DNA from: Rhodobacter sp.
GTDB lineage: Bacteria; Pseudomonadota; Alphaproteobacteria; Rhodobacterales; Rhodobacteraceae
Direction of reading: 5' to 3'
DNA length: 64,000 nucleotides
Assembly: GCA_027490955.1 (NCBI GenBank)
Contig: JAIXXB010000015.1
Span: forward strand, 62,001-126,000
In this document: positions 18,769 to 28,472 of the stretch, one piece after another
How positions within the stretch are numbered: the stretch's first letter is position 1
How the letters are laid out: each line of letters begins with the position of its first letter
Notes under the pieces: generated by a model
What the model was told of the DNA's origin: nothing
The model's input: only the letters and a program-made list of their open reading frames with translations
Database searches by the model: none
Translations under genes and position numbers: made by a program

Positions 18769-19527
18769 GGGTCTATTCCAGCTGAGCACCTCTAAACCTA
18801 TGCTAAGGTGTTCATATGGCTTTGAAAAATCGCTATCTGTTTCGGGGGAGAATTTCGGAGCGTAAGTTCCGCGATTTGCTGCGTGTTTTCGCGCTCGATA
18901 TCACGGCCGATCGCGCGGCGGAACTTGTGGGCGTTAACCACAAAACCGCCGCTGCGATCTATCGCCTTCTGCGCCTGCGCATGGCCGATTTGGCGCGCGC
19001 TAGTTGCCCTTTTGACGGCGTGGTCGAGGTGGACGAAAGTTACTTCGGCTCAGCCCGCGTTCGGGGCCAAAGAGGGCGCGGCGCGGGGCGAAAAACCCCC
19101 GTCTTTGGCATCCTTGAGCGCGGCGGGCGCGTCCACTGCCAAATCGTGAATAATTGTTCGAAATCAACGCTTCAGAGCATCATGAAAGGCCTGATTTCAC
19201 CCCAGGCCGACGTCACTTCCGACGGGTTTCGCGGCTATGATGGCCTTGTCGAAGCAGGCTTTGCGCGCCACCACAGAATTCGAAAATATGCCGACCCCGC
19301 CCACACGATTTTCAGCGAAAATGGGGTGCATATCAATGGGATCGAAAGCTTCTGGAGCTATGCCAAACGCCGCCACCAAAAGTTCAACGGCCTACGCCGA
19401 GAGGCCTTTGCGACCTTCCTCAAAGAGACCGAATTTCGGTTCAACAACAGGCAAAATGATCTCTACAAAATCCTGCTAACTTCGGTTAGAAAAACCCCAC
19501 TGAGAACTACTCAGCTGGAATAGACCC
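18769..19527 (+). mobile_element. IS1595-family insertion sequence, intact
   Basis: 759 bp. The ends are perfect 18-bp inverted repeats: GGGTCTATTCCAGCTGAG at 18769-18786 and its complement at 19510-19527. The flanks carry an exact 8-bp direct repeat, TTTCACAA, at 18761-18768 and 19528-19535, the duplication length expected for this family. One full transposase gene lies inside. Perfect ends and duplication point to a recent insertion. Confidence 0.93.
18816..19523 (+). CDS. IS1595 family transposase (ISXO2-like)
   Basis: 235 residues with an N-terminal helix-turn-helix part (about 1-60, including ITADRAAELVGVNHKTAAAIY) and an ISXO2-like DDE-type domain. Catalytic-site pieces are VVEVDESYFG (first Asp), VTSDGFRGY (second Asp) and HINGIESFWSYAKRR near residue 170, followed by KETEFRFNNR. 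No frameshift or stop is present, so the element is probably active. The gene fills the element almost to the right inverted repeat. Confidence 0.92.
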   Translation: MALKNRYLFRGRISERKFRDLLRVFALDITADRAAELVGVNHKTAAAIYRLLRLRMADLARASCPFDGVVEVDESYFGSARVRGQRGRGAGRKTPVFGILERGGRVHCQIVNNCSKSTLQSIMKGLISPQADVTSDGFRGYDGLVEAGFARHHRIRKYADPAHTIFSENGVHINGIESFWSYAKRRHQKFNGLRREAFATFLKETEFRFNNRQNDLYKILLTSVRKTPLRTTQLE

Positions 19528-19582
19528 TTTCACAAATATCCTGCAGGGGGGGCGCGCAGCGCGGGGGGCGGCATAGCCCCCC
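19528..19582. repeat. Intergenic hairpin repeat, copy 2, split by the insertion sequence
   Basis: TTTCACAAATATCCTG and G-runs, then stem GGGGGGC (19563-19569)/GCCCCCC (19576-19582). Joined with CTTCTCTTTTTCACAA to the left of the IS (18753-18768, one duplication copy removed), it matches copy 3 at 62,045 closely. Confidence 0.65.
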
Positions 19583-19590
19583 TGCCGCCG

Positions 19591-19815
19591 CTAATGCACC
19601 ATAACAGGTGTCAGGTCATGCTCGCGCGCAACCGAATAGGCCAATTCGCGGCTGATGACCAAGGCAATTTGCTTGCCATCCTCGCCTGTCAGCGCATAGA
19701 TCGTGTCCACCCCATCCACCTGCACCCGCAGCCGTTCTGGCAAACTGTCCACTGCCACAGGGCGCACATAAACCTGATAGCCCGTGGTTTCAGTGATGTT
19801 CAACTTATCTGCCAT
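19591..19815 (-). CDS. DUF1150 family protein
   Basis: 74-residue protein matching DUF1150 (YVRPVA.DSLPE, YALTGEDGKQIALV and REL at expected places). The function is unknown. It follows the Hsp20 gene on the same strand after 11 nt, the usual Rhodobacterales pairing, so it is likely co-expressed in heat stress. Confidence 0.87.
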   Translation of the reverse strand: MADKLNITETTGYQVYVRPVAVDSLPERLRVQVDGVDTIYALTGEDGKQIALVISRELAYSVAREHDLTPVMVH

Positions 19816-19826
19816 GTGCCCCCCTC

Positions 19827-20240
19827 CTATTTGCGGCCAATACGAATGGTTTGCACCACAGCATCAGGCACAATGCGGTGCAAGTCTATATGCAAAAGCC
19901 CGTGTTCCACATCGGCCCCCGCCACCTCGACCCCATCGGCCAGCACAAAGCTGCGCTGAAAGGCGCGGCTGGCAATGCCGCGGTGCAAAAACACGCGCTC
20001 GCAGGTATCCTCTGCTTGCCGTCCGCGCACGACCAACTGGCGGTCTTCCACTGTAATCTGCAAATCTTCTTGCCGAAACCCCGCCACAGCCAGCGTGATG
20101 CGATAGGTGCTTTCCGAGGTCGCCTCGATGTTAAAGGGCGGATAGCCCTCTGACCCTGTTTTGGCAGTGCGCTCGACAAGGCGTTCCAACTGTTCAAAGC
20201 CCAGCAGAAACGGGTGGCCCCCAAAGGTAATTTTGGTCAT
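19827..20240 (-). CDS. Small heat-shock protein, Hsp20 family
   Basis: 137-residue ATP-independent holding chaperone. The alpha-crystallin domain spans about 35-125, with PPFNIEATSESTYRITLAVAG at its start, the ITVEDRQLVVRG strand and the FVLADGVEVAGADVEHGLLHIDL segment. The C-terminal I-x-I-type anchor is QTIRIG. The start at 20240 follows AAAGGACATGGA and gives the N terminus MTKITFGGHPFLLGFEQLER, which matches relatives; the open frame upstream has no site. It is transcribed with the DUF1150 gene. Confidence 0.92.
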   Translation of the reverse strand: MTKITFGGHPFLLGFEQLERLVERTAKTGSEGYPPFNIEATSESTYRITLAVAGFRQEDLQITVEDRQLVVRGRQAEDTCERVFLHRGIASRAFQRSFVLADGVEVAGADVEHGLLHIDLHRIVPDAVVQTIRIGRK

Positions 20241-20452
20241 TCCATGTCCTTTCACAAAGCGACACATCAGATCGGCCCCAATGCGGCGGCCCATGGGGTG
20301 AATATGGGGCGCTAAAGCCCATCGCGCAAGAGGCGCAGGGCGCAAACTCGCCGCGCAAAACCCAAGCAAGGCGAAAATTTCCCGCCCTTTTCTCCAAAAA
20401 TATGCTATGGTTTATCAGCCGATTCTACAGCAGCGGCGACGGGGTTTGCGCG

Positions 20453-20671
20453 ATGAATGCCACCAGTGAGATGAGCCATACCGAAGTGCTGGCCAACAGG
20501 CTGGCAATGCTGCGCAGCGAACATCGCGCGCTGGATATTCAAATTGCCGAACTGGCCGCCGCCGCTTTGCCCGATCGCATCACCATTCAGCGCCTGAAAA
20601 AGCAAAAACTGGCACTCAAAGACCAAATCACCACCCTTTCGGCGCAGCTTATTCCCAATATCATCGCCTAG
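20453..20671 (+). CDS. DUF465 (YdcH-like) small coiled-coil protein
   Basis: 72 residues, mostly one helical hairpin: LAMLRSEHRALDIQIAEL, then IQRLKKQKLALKDQITTL. This is the YdcH/DUF465 pattern, in which the KK.KL.LKD.I element is conserved. The function is unknown. The start could also be the ATG at 20471; no strong ribosome site distinguishes them. It lies 69 nt before purE. Confidence 0.82.
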   Translation: MNATSEMSHTEVLANRLAMLRSEHRALDIQIAELAAAALPDRITIQRLKKQKLALKDQITTLSAQLIPNIIA

Positions 20672-20740
20672 GGCGGCGCTGCTGCCCTTGCCGCCCCTGC
20701 TTGGCCCGTATAATCAGGCAAAAATCGCAGGAGCAGGGCC

Positions 20741-21244
20741 ATGCCAGACCGCACCCCAGATCAGATTGACGTCGGCATCATAATGGGCAGCCAGTCAGAC
20801 TGGCCCACCATGAAAGAGGCCGCCCTGATTTTGGATGAATTTGGTATCGCTTACGAATCCAAAATCGTCTCGGCCCACCGCACGCCTGATCGGTTGTGGA
20901 GCTATGGCAAAACCGCAGCAGATCGCGGGCTGAAGGTGATTATCGCAGGCGCGGGCGGGGCCGCGCATTTGCCAGGTATGATGGCCAGCAAAACCCGTGT
21001 TCCTGTGATCGGCGTTCCTGTGCAGACAAAGGCGCTGTCGGGCGTGGATAGCCTGTATTCCATCGTGCAAATGCCGCGCGGATTTCCCGTAGCGACCATG
21101 GCAATTGGCGCGGCGGGCGCAGCCAATGCGGGGCTTTTGGCCGTGGGGATTCTGGCCCTGAATGACAACGCCCTTGCCGCCAAACTGGACGCATGGCGCG
21201 CCGCCCTGTCTGACAGCATTCCGCAGGAGCCGCGCGATGAATAG
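20741..21244 (+). CDS. purE: N5-carboxyaminoimidazole ribonucleotide mutase
   Basis: Class I PurE, which converts N5-CAIR to CAIR in purine synthesis. 167 residues with [22 protein letters not shown] and [17 protein letters not shown], all active-site signatures. It overlaps purK, its functional partner, by 8 nt. A CGCAGGAGCA site precedes the ATG. Confidence 0.97.
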   Translation: MPDRTPDQIDVGIIMGSQSDWPTMKEAALILDEFGIAYESKIVSAHRTPDRLWSYGKTAADRGLKVIIAGAGGAAHLPGMMASKTRVPVIGVPVQTKALSGVDSLYSIVQMPRGFPVATMAIGAAGAANAGLLAVGILALNDNALAAKLDAWRAALSDSIPQEPRDE

Positions 21245-22316
21245 CTTGCCATTCGGGGCCAGCATCGGCATTTTGGGCGGCGGGCAGTTGGGGCGGATGC
21301 TGTCGGTTGCCGCCAGCCGTTTGGGATATAAGACCCATATATTTGAACCCGCCGCAAACTGCCCCGCCGCAGATGTGGCCCACCGCGTCACCACCGCCCC
21401 CTATAGCGACCTTGCCGCCCTGCGTGCCTTTGCCGCCTCGGTCGATGTCATCACTTACGAGTTTGAAAACATCCCCACCGATGCGCTGGACATGCTCGAG
21501 GCGCTGCGCCCCATTCGGCCCAACCGCCGCGCATTGGCCATTTCGCAAGATCGCCTTGCGGAAAAGGATTTTCTGACAGGCCTTGGCCTGACCTGCGCGC
21601 CCTATGCCCGCGTCACCGATATGGCCAGCCTGATGGCCGCGCGCGCCGCAATCGGCCTGCCCGCTATCTTGAAAACCACGCGGCTGGGCTATGACGGCAA
21701 GGGCCAAGCCCGCCTTGCCGATGATGCAGACGTGCCTGCTGCGCTGGTGGCCATGAATGGGGCCGAAGCGGTGCTAGAGGGTTTTGTCCATTTTGACCGC
21801 GAAGTATCTGTCATCGCGGCCCGCGCGCTGGATGGCAGTATCGCCGCCTATGATCCGGGTGAAAACCTGCACCAAGACGGCATCTTGCGCACCACCACCG
21901 TGCCCGCCCGCCTGTCACCTGCGCTGCGCAGCGATGCGGTGCTGATTGCCGCGCGCATTTTGAACGCGCTCGATTATGTCGGCGTGATGGGGGTGGAATT
22001 GTTTGTCACCCCCGCGGGGCTTTTGGTCAATGAAATCGCTCCGCGCGTGCATAATTCGGGCCATTGGACACAAAACGGCTGCGCGGTGGACCAGTTTGAA
22101 CAGCATATCCGCGCCATAACTGGCCTGCCCTTGGGCAATGGCACGCGTCATTCGGATGTGATGATGGAAAACCTGATCGGTGATGATATGGCCCAAGTGC
22201 CCACTATTCTGCGCGAGGGTCACGCCGCCTTGCATCTTTATGGCAAGGGCGAGGCCCGCGCGGGGCGCAAAATGGGCCATGTCAACCGCATCTTGCCCGC
22301 CAAAGCCAAACCCTAA
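21237..22316 (+). CDS. purK: N5-carboxyaminoimidazole ribonucleotide synthase
   Basis: ATP-grasp enzyme that carboxylates AIR with bicarbonate and ATP; the product goes straight to PurE. 359 residues with [12 protein letters not shown] at the N terminus, the [10 protein letters not shown] motif, [12 protein letters not shown] in the ATP-grasp fold, and [14 protein letters not shown] near the C terminus. The ATG at 21237 has AGGAG at good spacing inside the end of purE. The stop codon lies inside a short CCCTAA tandem repeat. Confidence 0.97.
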   Translation: MNSLPFGASIGILGGGQLGRMLSVAASRLGYKTHIFEPAANCPAADVAHRVTTAPYSDLAALRAFAASVDVITYEFENIPTDALDMLEALRPIRPNRRALAISQDRLAEKDFLTGLGLTCAPYARVTDMASLMAARAAIGLPAILKTTRLGYDGKGQARLADDADVPAALVAMNGAEAVLEGFVHFDREVSVIAARALDGSIAAYDPGENLHQDGILRTTTVPARLSPALRSDAVLIAARILNALDYVGVMGVELFVTPAGLLVNEIAPRVHNSGHWTQNGCAVDQFEQHIRAITGLPLGNGTRHSDVMMENLIGDDMAQVPTILREGHAALHLYGKGEARAGRKMGHVNRILPAKAKP

Positions 22317-22345
22317 CCCTAACCCTAACGCTCACCCTAACCCGC
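22311..22345. repeat. Telomere-like CCCTAA tandem repeat
   Basis: Three perfect CCCTAA units at 22311-22328, then CGCTCA and a further CCCTAACCC. The first unit holds the purK stop codon. Confidence 0.7.
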
Positions 22346-22360
22346 CGCGAAATCAATGCC

Positions 22361-22771
22361 CTAAGCCTCTGGCGTATCGGTATCGACCCCGCCCTTGGCA
22401 AGACTGTCGCGCGCGCGCCGCGCCAAATGCCGATAGCGGGCGCGGAATTCCTCCAGCGTCATATCATCCAATTCTTCCAAATCCAAAATCGCATTATGCG
22501 CCCCGTTATGGGCGCGGATCAATTCGTCCAGCTTCAACTGGATCGCCGCCGTATCGCGGTTTTGCGTGTTCTGGATCAAGAACACCATCAGAAAGGTGAT
22601 AATCGTTGTGCCCGTGTTGATGACAAGCTGCCAAGTGTCGGAAAAGCCAAACAATGGCCCTGTGACCAGCCAAACCACAATGGTCAACACCGCCAGCAAA
22701 AACGTGCTGGGACGGCCCGTGACATGGGAAATCGCCTTGGCGATGCGGGTGTATAGCGGGGTGATTTTCAT
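22361..22771 (-). CDS. Low-affinity iron permease-like small membrane protein
   Basis: 136 residues with two membrane helices (about 21-40 and 47-68) and a charged helical C terminus. The segment VWLVTGPLFGFSDTWQLVIN followed by TIITFLMVFLIQNTQNRD and QLKLDELI is characteristic of the low-affinity iron permease (Fet4-related) family in bacteria. Bacterial members are far shorter than yeast Fet4, and iron transport is not proven for them. The ATG has a GGAGGCACCC site. It is convergent with purK. Confidence 0.85.
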   Translation of the reverse strand: MKITPLYTRIAKAISHVTGRPSTFLLAVLTIVVWLVTGPLFGFSDTWQLVINTGTTIITFLMVFLIQNTQNRDTAAIQLKLDELIRAHNGAHNAILDLEELDDMTLEEFRARYRHLARRARDSLAKGGVDTDTPEA

Positions 22772-22881
22772 GGGTGCCTCCGCCGCCAGCCTGCGCGCGA
22801 TGGGCGGTGCGGTCAAGCCGCGCATGTTTCGGGTTGCGCATTTTCCTAGACAAGCGCGCCCGCGCTTTGCACAGTCTGGCT

Positions 22882-23331
22882 ATGAAAAAGCCCATTCGCA
22901 TCGCCGCCCGCGCCCTGATCTTGCATGATGACCGCCTGCTGCTGGTCAATGCCTATCCTGCGGCCAAGTCTGACCTGTGGTGCGCACCAGGTGGCGGGGC
23001 CGAGGCGGGGGCATCCCTGCCCGCCAACCTGATGCGCGAGGTGCGCGAGGAAACGGGCCTGACGATTTCCGTCGGCGCGCCCGCCCTGATCAACGAATTT
23101 CATGACCCCGCGACAGGGTTTCATCAAGTGGATATTTTCTTTCACGCCAGCATCATCGCAGGGGTGATTTCCCCCGAATGGCGCGACCCCGAAGGCATTG
23201 TCACCCTGCGGCGATTTTTCACCCGCGCAGACCTGCAGGCTGGTCGCTATCGGTTCAAACCCGATAGCCTTGCGCGCGCCGCATGGGGCGATAGCCTTGG
23301 CTATGATCCGCTAGAGGTGATCGTGCGATGA
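22882..23331 (+). CDS. NUDIX hydrolase
   Basis: 149-residue nucleoside-diphosphate-linked pyrophosphohydrolase-type protein. The Nudix box is GGAEAG-ASLPANLM-REVREETGL at about residues 40-62. The metal-binding REVREE core is intact, while the earlier box Glu (G-x5-E) is replaced by Ala. WCAPGGG precedes the box. The substrate is unknown. The stop overlaps the start of the downstream Gre-like gene by 4 nt. Confidence 0.9.
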   Translation: MKKPIRIAARALILHDDRLLLVNAYPAAKSDLWCAPGGGAEAGASLPANLMREVREETGLTISVGAPALINEFHDPATGFHQVDIFFHASIIAGVISPEWRDPEGIVTLRRFFTRADLQAGRYRFKPDSLARAAWGDSLGYDPLEVIVR

Positions 23332-23816
23332 GCCGCGCCTTTGTCAAAGAAGATGGCAATGATCTGGCCCCCTTGCCCGATTTGCCCATCTCGCAGGCCC
23401 CCAATTATGTGACCGCCACAGGCCTTGCACAGTTGCACAGCCGCCTTGCCGAAACGCAGGCCCGTCTTGCCGCCCTGCGCGCCCGCGCCGAAAGATTGGA
23501 TAAAATGCCCGAAGCCGCCGCCGAGCGCGACATCCGCTATCTGGAATCTCGCCTGCGCAGCGCGATTTTGGTTGCCCCGCAACCCACCCAGTCTGTCGCC
23601 TTTGGCCATAAAATCACCTGCGCAGATGAAAACGGCCAGACCCATATCTTTGCCATCGTCGGCGAAGATCAGGCCGATGCTGCACAGGGCCTTATCGCCC
23701 CCCATGCCCCGCTTGCCCGCGCCTTGATGGGCGCTGGGCTGGGCGATCAGGTGATCTGGCGCAAACCTTCTGGCGCCGTGGCGCTGGCAGTGCTGGAAAT
23801 TGCAGCCATAGACTGA
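23328..23816 (+). CDS. GreA/GreB family transcript-cleavage factor-like protein
   Basis: 162 residues: an N-terminal coiled-coil part (about 28-75, GLAQLHSRLAETQARLAALRARAERL) and a C-terminal FKBP-like Gre domain (about 80-160) with AFGHKITCADENGQ and PLARALMGAGLGDQVIWRKP. Gre factors restart backtracked RNA polymerase. This member starts with MSRAFVKE, a GreB-like N terminus, but it is only moderately similar to classical GreB, so it may bind the polymerase secondary channel with another role. It is translationally coupled to the NUDIX gene and is followed by a bidirectional terminator shared with groEL. Confidence 0.82.
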   Translation: MSRAFVKEDGNDLAPLPDLPISQAPNYVTATGLAQLHSRLAETQARLAALRARAERLDKMPEAAAERDIRYLESRLRSAILVAPQPTQSVAFGHKITCADENGQTHIFAIVGEDQADAAQGLIAPHAPLARALMGAGLGDQVIWRKPSGAVALAVLEIAAID

Positions 23817-23817
23817 A

Positions 23818-23845
23818 AAAGGGCGCAGGTTTCCCTGCGCCCTTT
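23818..23845. terminator. Bidirectional terminator between the Gre-like gene and groEL
   Basis: A 12-bp perfect stem AAAGGGCGCAGG/CCTGCGCCCTTT with a TTTC loop. A/T tracts on both sides let it serve both convergent genes. Confidence 0.85.
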
Positions 23846-23874
23846 CGCGTTTGACTTTGCCTTTGGGGGCAGGA

Positions 23875-25536
<1,662 letters not shown>

Positions 25537-25566
25537 CTATCGTGTTCAGTGATGCAAAAGCGCGGC

Positions 25567-25854
25567 TTAGGAAATGATCCCAAGAATATCGCTTTCTTTC
25601 ATAATCAGCAGGTCTTCGCCGTCCAGCTTAACCTCGGTGCCCGACCATTTGCCGAACAGGATTTTGTCGCCAGCCTTGACGGATGGTGCAATCAACTCGC
25701 CGCTGTCTTTGCGTGCGCCTGGGCCGACAGAAATAACCAGCCCCTCGGCGGGCTTTTCTTTGGCGCTGTCAGGAATGATCAGCCCGCCCTTGGTTTTATC
25801 TTCGCCTTCGAGGCGGCGAACCAGAACGCGGTCTTGCAATGGTGTAAATGCCAT
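25567..25854 (-). CDS. groS: Co-chaperonin GroES (10 kDa)
   Basis: 95-residue lid of the GroEL chamber. The N terminus [20 protein letters not shown] and the mobile-loop segment [15 protein letters not shown] are typical, as is the end [13 protein letters not shown]. The ATG at 25854 is the family start; the ORF is open upstream across the CIRCE region but that is untranslated leader. It is the first gene of the groESL operon. Confidence 0.98.
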   Translation of the reverse strand: MAFTPLQDRVLVRRLEGEDKTKGGLIIPDSAKEKPAEGLVISVGPGARKDSGELIAPSVKAGDKILFGKWSGTEVKLDGEDLLIMKESDILGIIS

Positions 25855-25892
25855 CTGGGTGGACTCCCTTGAGTTTTCCAGGTTGAATGGGA

Positions 25893-25919
25893 TTAGCACT
25901 CGCCTGATGTGAGTGCTAA
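25893..25919 (-). promoter_or_regulatory. CIRCE operator (HrcA site) of groESL
   Basis: Perfect TTAGCACTC-N9-GAGTGCTAA. It covers the expected transcription start of the promoter at 25927-25955. HrcA repressor binding here is established for the motif; the hrcA gene is not in the window. Confidence 0.97.
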
Positions 25920-25926
25920 CGGCCTG

Positions 25927-25955
25927 CATCTAGGCATCCCATCTGCGCCTGTCAA
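25927..25955 (-). promoter_or_regulatory. Sigma-70 type promoter of groESL
   Basis: On the minus strand TTGACA (25955-25950), a 17-nt spacer and TAGATG (25932-25927). The predicted start lies at about 25920, at the edge of CIRCE. Confidence 0.8.
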
Positions 25956-26056
25956 CCCCGCCCAACGCGCCCTTTGGTGCGAAAATTTGCATCCAACTTC
26001 GTGACAAGGCGCAATGCCCGCGCTACAAGCCGCCAAACCCGACGAATAGGTGACAT

Positions 26057-26977
26057 ATGACAACGCTGGTTTTTGGCCATAAATCCCCAGATACCGATTC
26101 AACAGGATCGCCGATCATCTGGGCGTGGTATTTGAACGAGATTCGCAAAACCCCCGCCGAGCCTGTGTTATTGGGCGAGCCGAACACCGAAGCGGCCTTT
26201 GTTTTGCGCCATTGGAACTGCCCAAAGCCGCGCATTTTGGGCGAAATTGCCGCAGCCACGCCTGTGGTGATTGTCGATACCAACAATCCTGCCGAACTGC
26301 CCGCCAATGTAAACGCCCTCGATATTCGTGCGATTATTGACCATCACAAATTGGTCGGCGGGCTGGAAACCGCAGGGCCGATTGACGTGGTGATCCGCCC
26401 TCTGGCCTGCACCGCGACTGTGATGCACGATATCATGGGCGCAGATGCGGCGCAGATGCCGAATTGGGTGAAAGGTCTGATGCTTTCGTGCATCCTGTCT
26501 GACACGCTGGAATTTCGCAGCCCCACCACCACCGCGCATGATCGCGCCGTGGCCGAAAAACTGGCCGCTGAATTGGGCATTTCCATCCCCGATTTCGCCG
26601 CCCAATTGTTCGAAGCAAAATCCGATGTCGGCGCATTTTCCGATGCCGCGCTGTTGCGGATGGACAGCAAGGAATACAATGTCGCAGGCCGCGAATTGCG
26701 CGTTTCTGTGCTGGAAACCACCGCGCCAAAGGTGATTTTAGATCGCAAAGCCAGCCTGATGGCATCGATGGCAGAGGTGGCGCGCGAAGATGGCGCAGAC
26801 CAAGTCTTGCTGTTCGTCATCGACATTCTGCGCGAAGAGGCCACGCTTTTGGTGCCCAATGATCTGGTCAAATCGCTGGCCGAAGCCTCTTTTGGGGTTA
26901 AGGTTACGGGCGATACAGTGGTGATCCCCGGCCTAATGAGCCGCAAAAAGCAGATCATCCCTGCGCTAAAGCTGTAA
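26057..26977 (+). CDS. ppaC: Manganese-dependent inorganic pyrophosphatase
   Basis: Family II (DHH) pyrophosphatase that hydrolyses PPi to phosphate. 306 residues. Metal ligands are visible in GHKSPDTDS (His8, Asp12, Asp14), VDTNNP, IDHHKLVGG and LSDTLEF; the C-terminal domain ends with SRKKQIIPAL, whose Arg-Lys-Lys binds substrate. Family II enzymes are less usual in proteobacteria than family I but well known in Rhodobacterales. The AGGTGACAT site supports the ATG. The downstream HAD gene starts 4 nt after the stop. Confidence 0.95.
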   Translation: MTTLVFGHKSPDTDSTGSPIIWAWYLNEIRKTPAEPVLLGEPNTEAAFVLRHWNCPKPRILGEIAAATPVVIVDTNNPAELPANVNALDIRAIIDHHKLVGGLETAGPIDVVIRPLACTATVMHDIMGADAAQMPNWVKGLMLSCILSDTLEFRSPTTTAHDRAVAEKLAAELGISIPDFAAQLFEAKSDVGAFSDAALLRMDSKEYNVAGRELRVSVLETTAPKVILDRKASLMASMAEVAREDGADQVLLFVIDILREEATLLVPNDLVKSLAEASFGVKVTGDTVVIPGLMSRKKQIIPALKL

Positions 26978-26981
26978 GGCG

Positions 26982-27866
26982 ATGACCCAAATCATCCCCG
27001 CCCTTGCCAGCATTGCTGCCGATTATGATGCGCTGTTCTGTGATTTATGGGGCTGTTTGCACAATGGCGCGCGCCCTTTTCCCGCCGCAGTTTCGGCATT
27101 GCAAGGCTTTCGCGCAAACGGCGGGCGGGTGATTTTGCTGACCAATGCGCCGCGCCCGCGCCGCGATGTTGCCGCCCATCTGGCCGCCATGGGCGTGCCA
27201 GATGCGTGTTTTGACGATATCGTCACCTCTGGCCAAGCCGCGCAATTTGCCATGCTGTCGGGCGCGGTTGGGCAAAAGGTGCATCACATCGGCGCGCCCA
27301 AGGACGAAGGTTTTTTCACCGATTTCGATGCGTCTATGGCGGCGCTTGCGGCCAGCGCTGGCATCACCCGCGTGCCGATGGCGCGCGCGCAGGGGATTGT
27401 CTGCACGGGTCTTACCGATGACACGCGCGAGACGCCTGATGATTACCGCGCCGCCTTGCTGATGGGCAAAACCCTTGGCCTGCCGATGCTCTGTGCCAAC
27501 CCCGATATCACGGTGCATGTCGCGGGCCAGCTTTTGTATTGTGCAGGCGCACTGGCCGCCGAATATGAAAAAATGGGCGGCGAAACCTTGTATTTCGGCA
27601 AGCCGCACCCGCCCATCTACGACCGCGCCCGCGCGCGTCTGGCCGAGCTTGGCGCGGAAGATCCGCGCATCCTGTGTATCGGAGATGGGATTGCAACCGA
27701 TGTTGCAGGCGCAGGGGGTGAGGGGCTTGATTGCCTTTACATCACCTCGGGTGTGGATGGCTCCCGCTTTGGCCCGAACCTAGACACACCAGACCCCGCG
27801 CTGCTGCAGGCGTTTTTGGCCGAAAAACAGGCCAGCCCGCGCTATGCCATGGGCTTTCTGGGTTAG
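26982..27866 (+). CDS. TIGR01459 family HAD-type hydrolase
   Basis: 294-residue class IIA HAD protein (NagD-like). The nucleophile motif is ALFCDLWGCLHNG, the second is VILLTNAPRP, and the C-terminal metal motif is CIGDGIATDVAGA. FGKPHPPIYDRA carries the conserved Lys. The first motif has DLW rather than DxD, as in the TIGR01459 branch. The substrate is unknown; sugar phosphates or small phosphate esters are likely. It is probably co-transcribed with ppaC. Confidence 0.9.
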   Translation: MTQIIPALASIAADYDALFCDLWGCLHNGARPFPAAVSALQGFRANGGRVILLTNAPRPRRDVAAHLAAMGVPDACFDDIVTSGQAAQFAMLSGAVGQKVHHIGAPKDEGFFTDFDASMAALAASAGITRVPMARAQGIVCTGLTDDTRETPDDYRAALLMGKTLGLPMLCANPDITVHVAGQLLYCAGALAAEYEKMGGETLYFGKPHPPIYDRARARLAELGAEDPRILCIGDGIATDVAGAGGEGLDCLYITSGVDGSRFGPNLDTPDPALLQAFLAEKQASPRYAMGFLG

Positions 27867-27992
27867 CTGCGCAACTTTATTACTTTTTTTATCACATAAA
27901 CGAATAAAAACTGCGCAGGGGATTGCAGGGCGCTGCAGCCTTTGCTATGCACCCGCATGGACAGGCAGACCTCAGCAACAAAGGACAGCGCC

Positions 27993-28436
27993 ATGCTTGA
28001 CAATTTTCCGCGCGGCACGATTTGCATCGAAGAATTGGCTGTGGGCATGGAGCGCAGCCTGCGCAAAATCGTCACCGACCGCGATATCGAGATGTTCGCC
28101 GAAGTCTCGACAGATCGTAACCCTGTGCATCTGGATGATGCCTATGCCCAAGATACGATTTTTCAGGGCCGCATCGCCCATGGTATGCTGACGGCGGGGC
28201 TGATCTCGGCGGTGATTGGGGAACAATTACCTGGCCATGGGACAGTCTATCTGGGCCAAAACCTAAAATTCATGGCCCCTGTCCGCCCAGGTGATATGGT
28301 CGAGGCAGTGGTGCGCGTGATGGGCATTGACCATGCCCGCCGCCGCGTGACCCTTGAAACATTCTGCCGCGTGGGCGATACCATTGTGCTGAAGGGCGAG
28401 GCGCTGGTGCTGGCCCCAAGCTCGAAATTCGACTGA
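27993..28436 (+). CDS. MaoC-like (R)-specific enoyl-CoA hydratase
   Basis: 147-residue hot-dog fold protein. The hydratase motif region FAEVSTDRNPVHLDDAYAQDTIFQ then GRIAHGML supplies the Asp/His pair of the MaoC/PhaJ family. Such enzymes make (R)-3-hydroxyacyl-CoA, often feeding polyhydroxyalkanoate or fatty-acid routes. The ATG follows AAAGGACAGCGCC. It is a single gene with a 126-nt leader; ribF starts 36 nt after its stop. Confidence 0.88.
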   Translation: MLDNFPRGTICIEELAVGMERSLRKIVTDRDIEMFAEVSTDRNPVHLDDAYAQDTIFQGRIAHGMLTAGLISAVIGEQLPGHGTVYLGQNLKFMAPVRPGDMVEAVVRVMGIDHARRRVTLETFCRVGDTIVLKGEALVLAPSSKFD

Positions 28437-28472
28437 GGCGCAGGCCATCGGCCCCGCGGCCCAAGGGGTATT

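Noticed and set aside
27868-27918. Inverted repeat CTGCGCA ... TGCGCAG around an AT-rich stretch before the MaoC gene
   Set aside because: Only 7 bp arms separated by 37 nt with no consistent regulator; could be chance.
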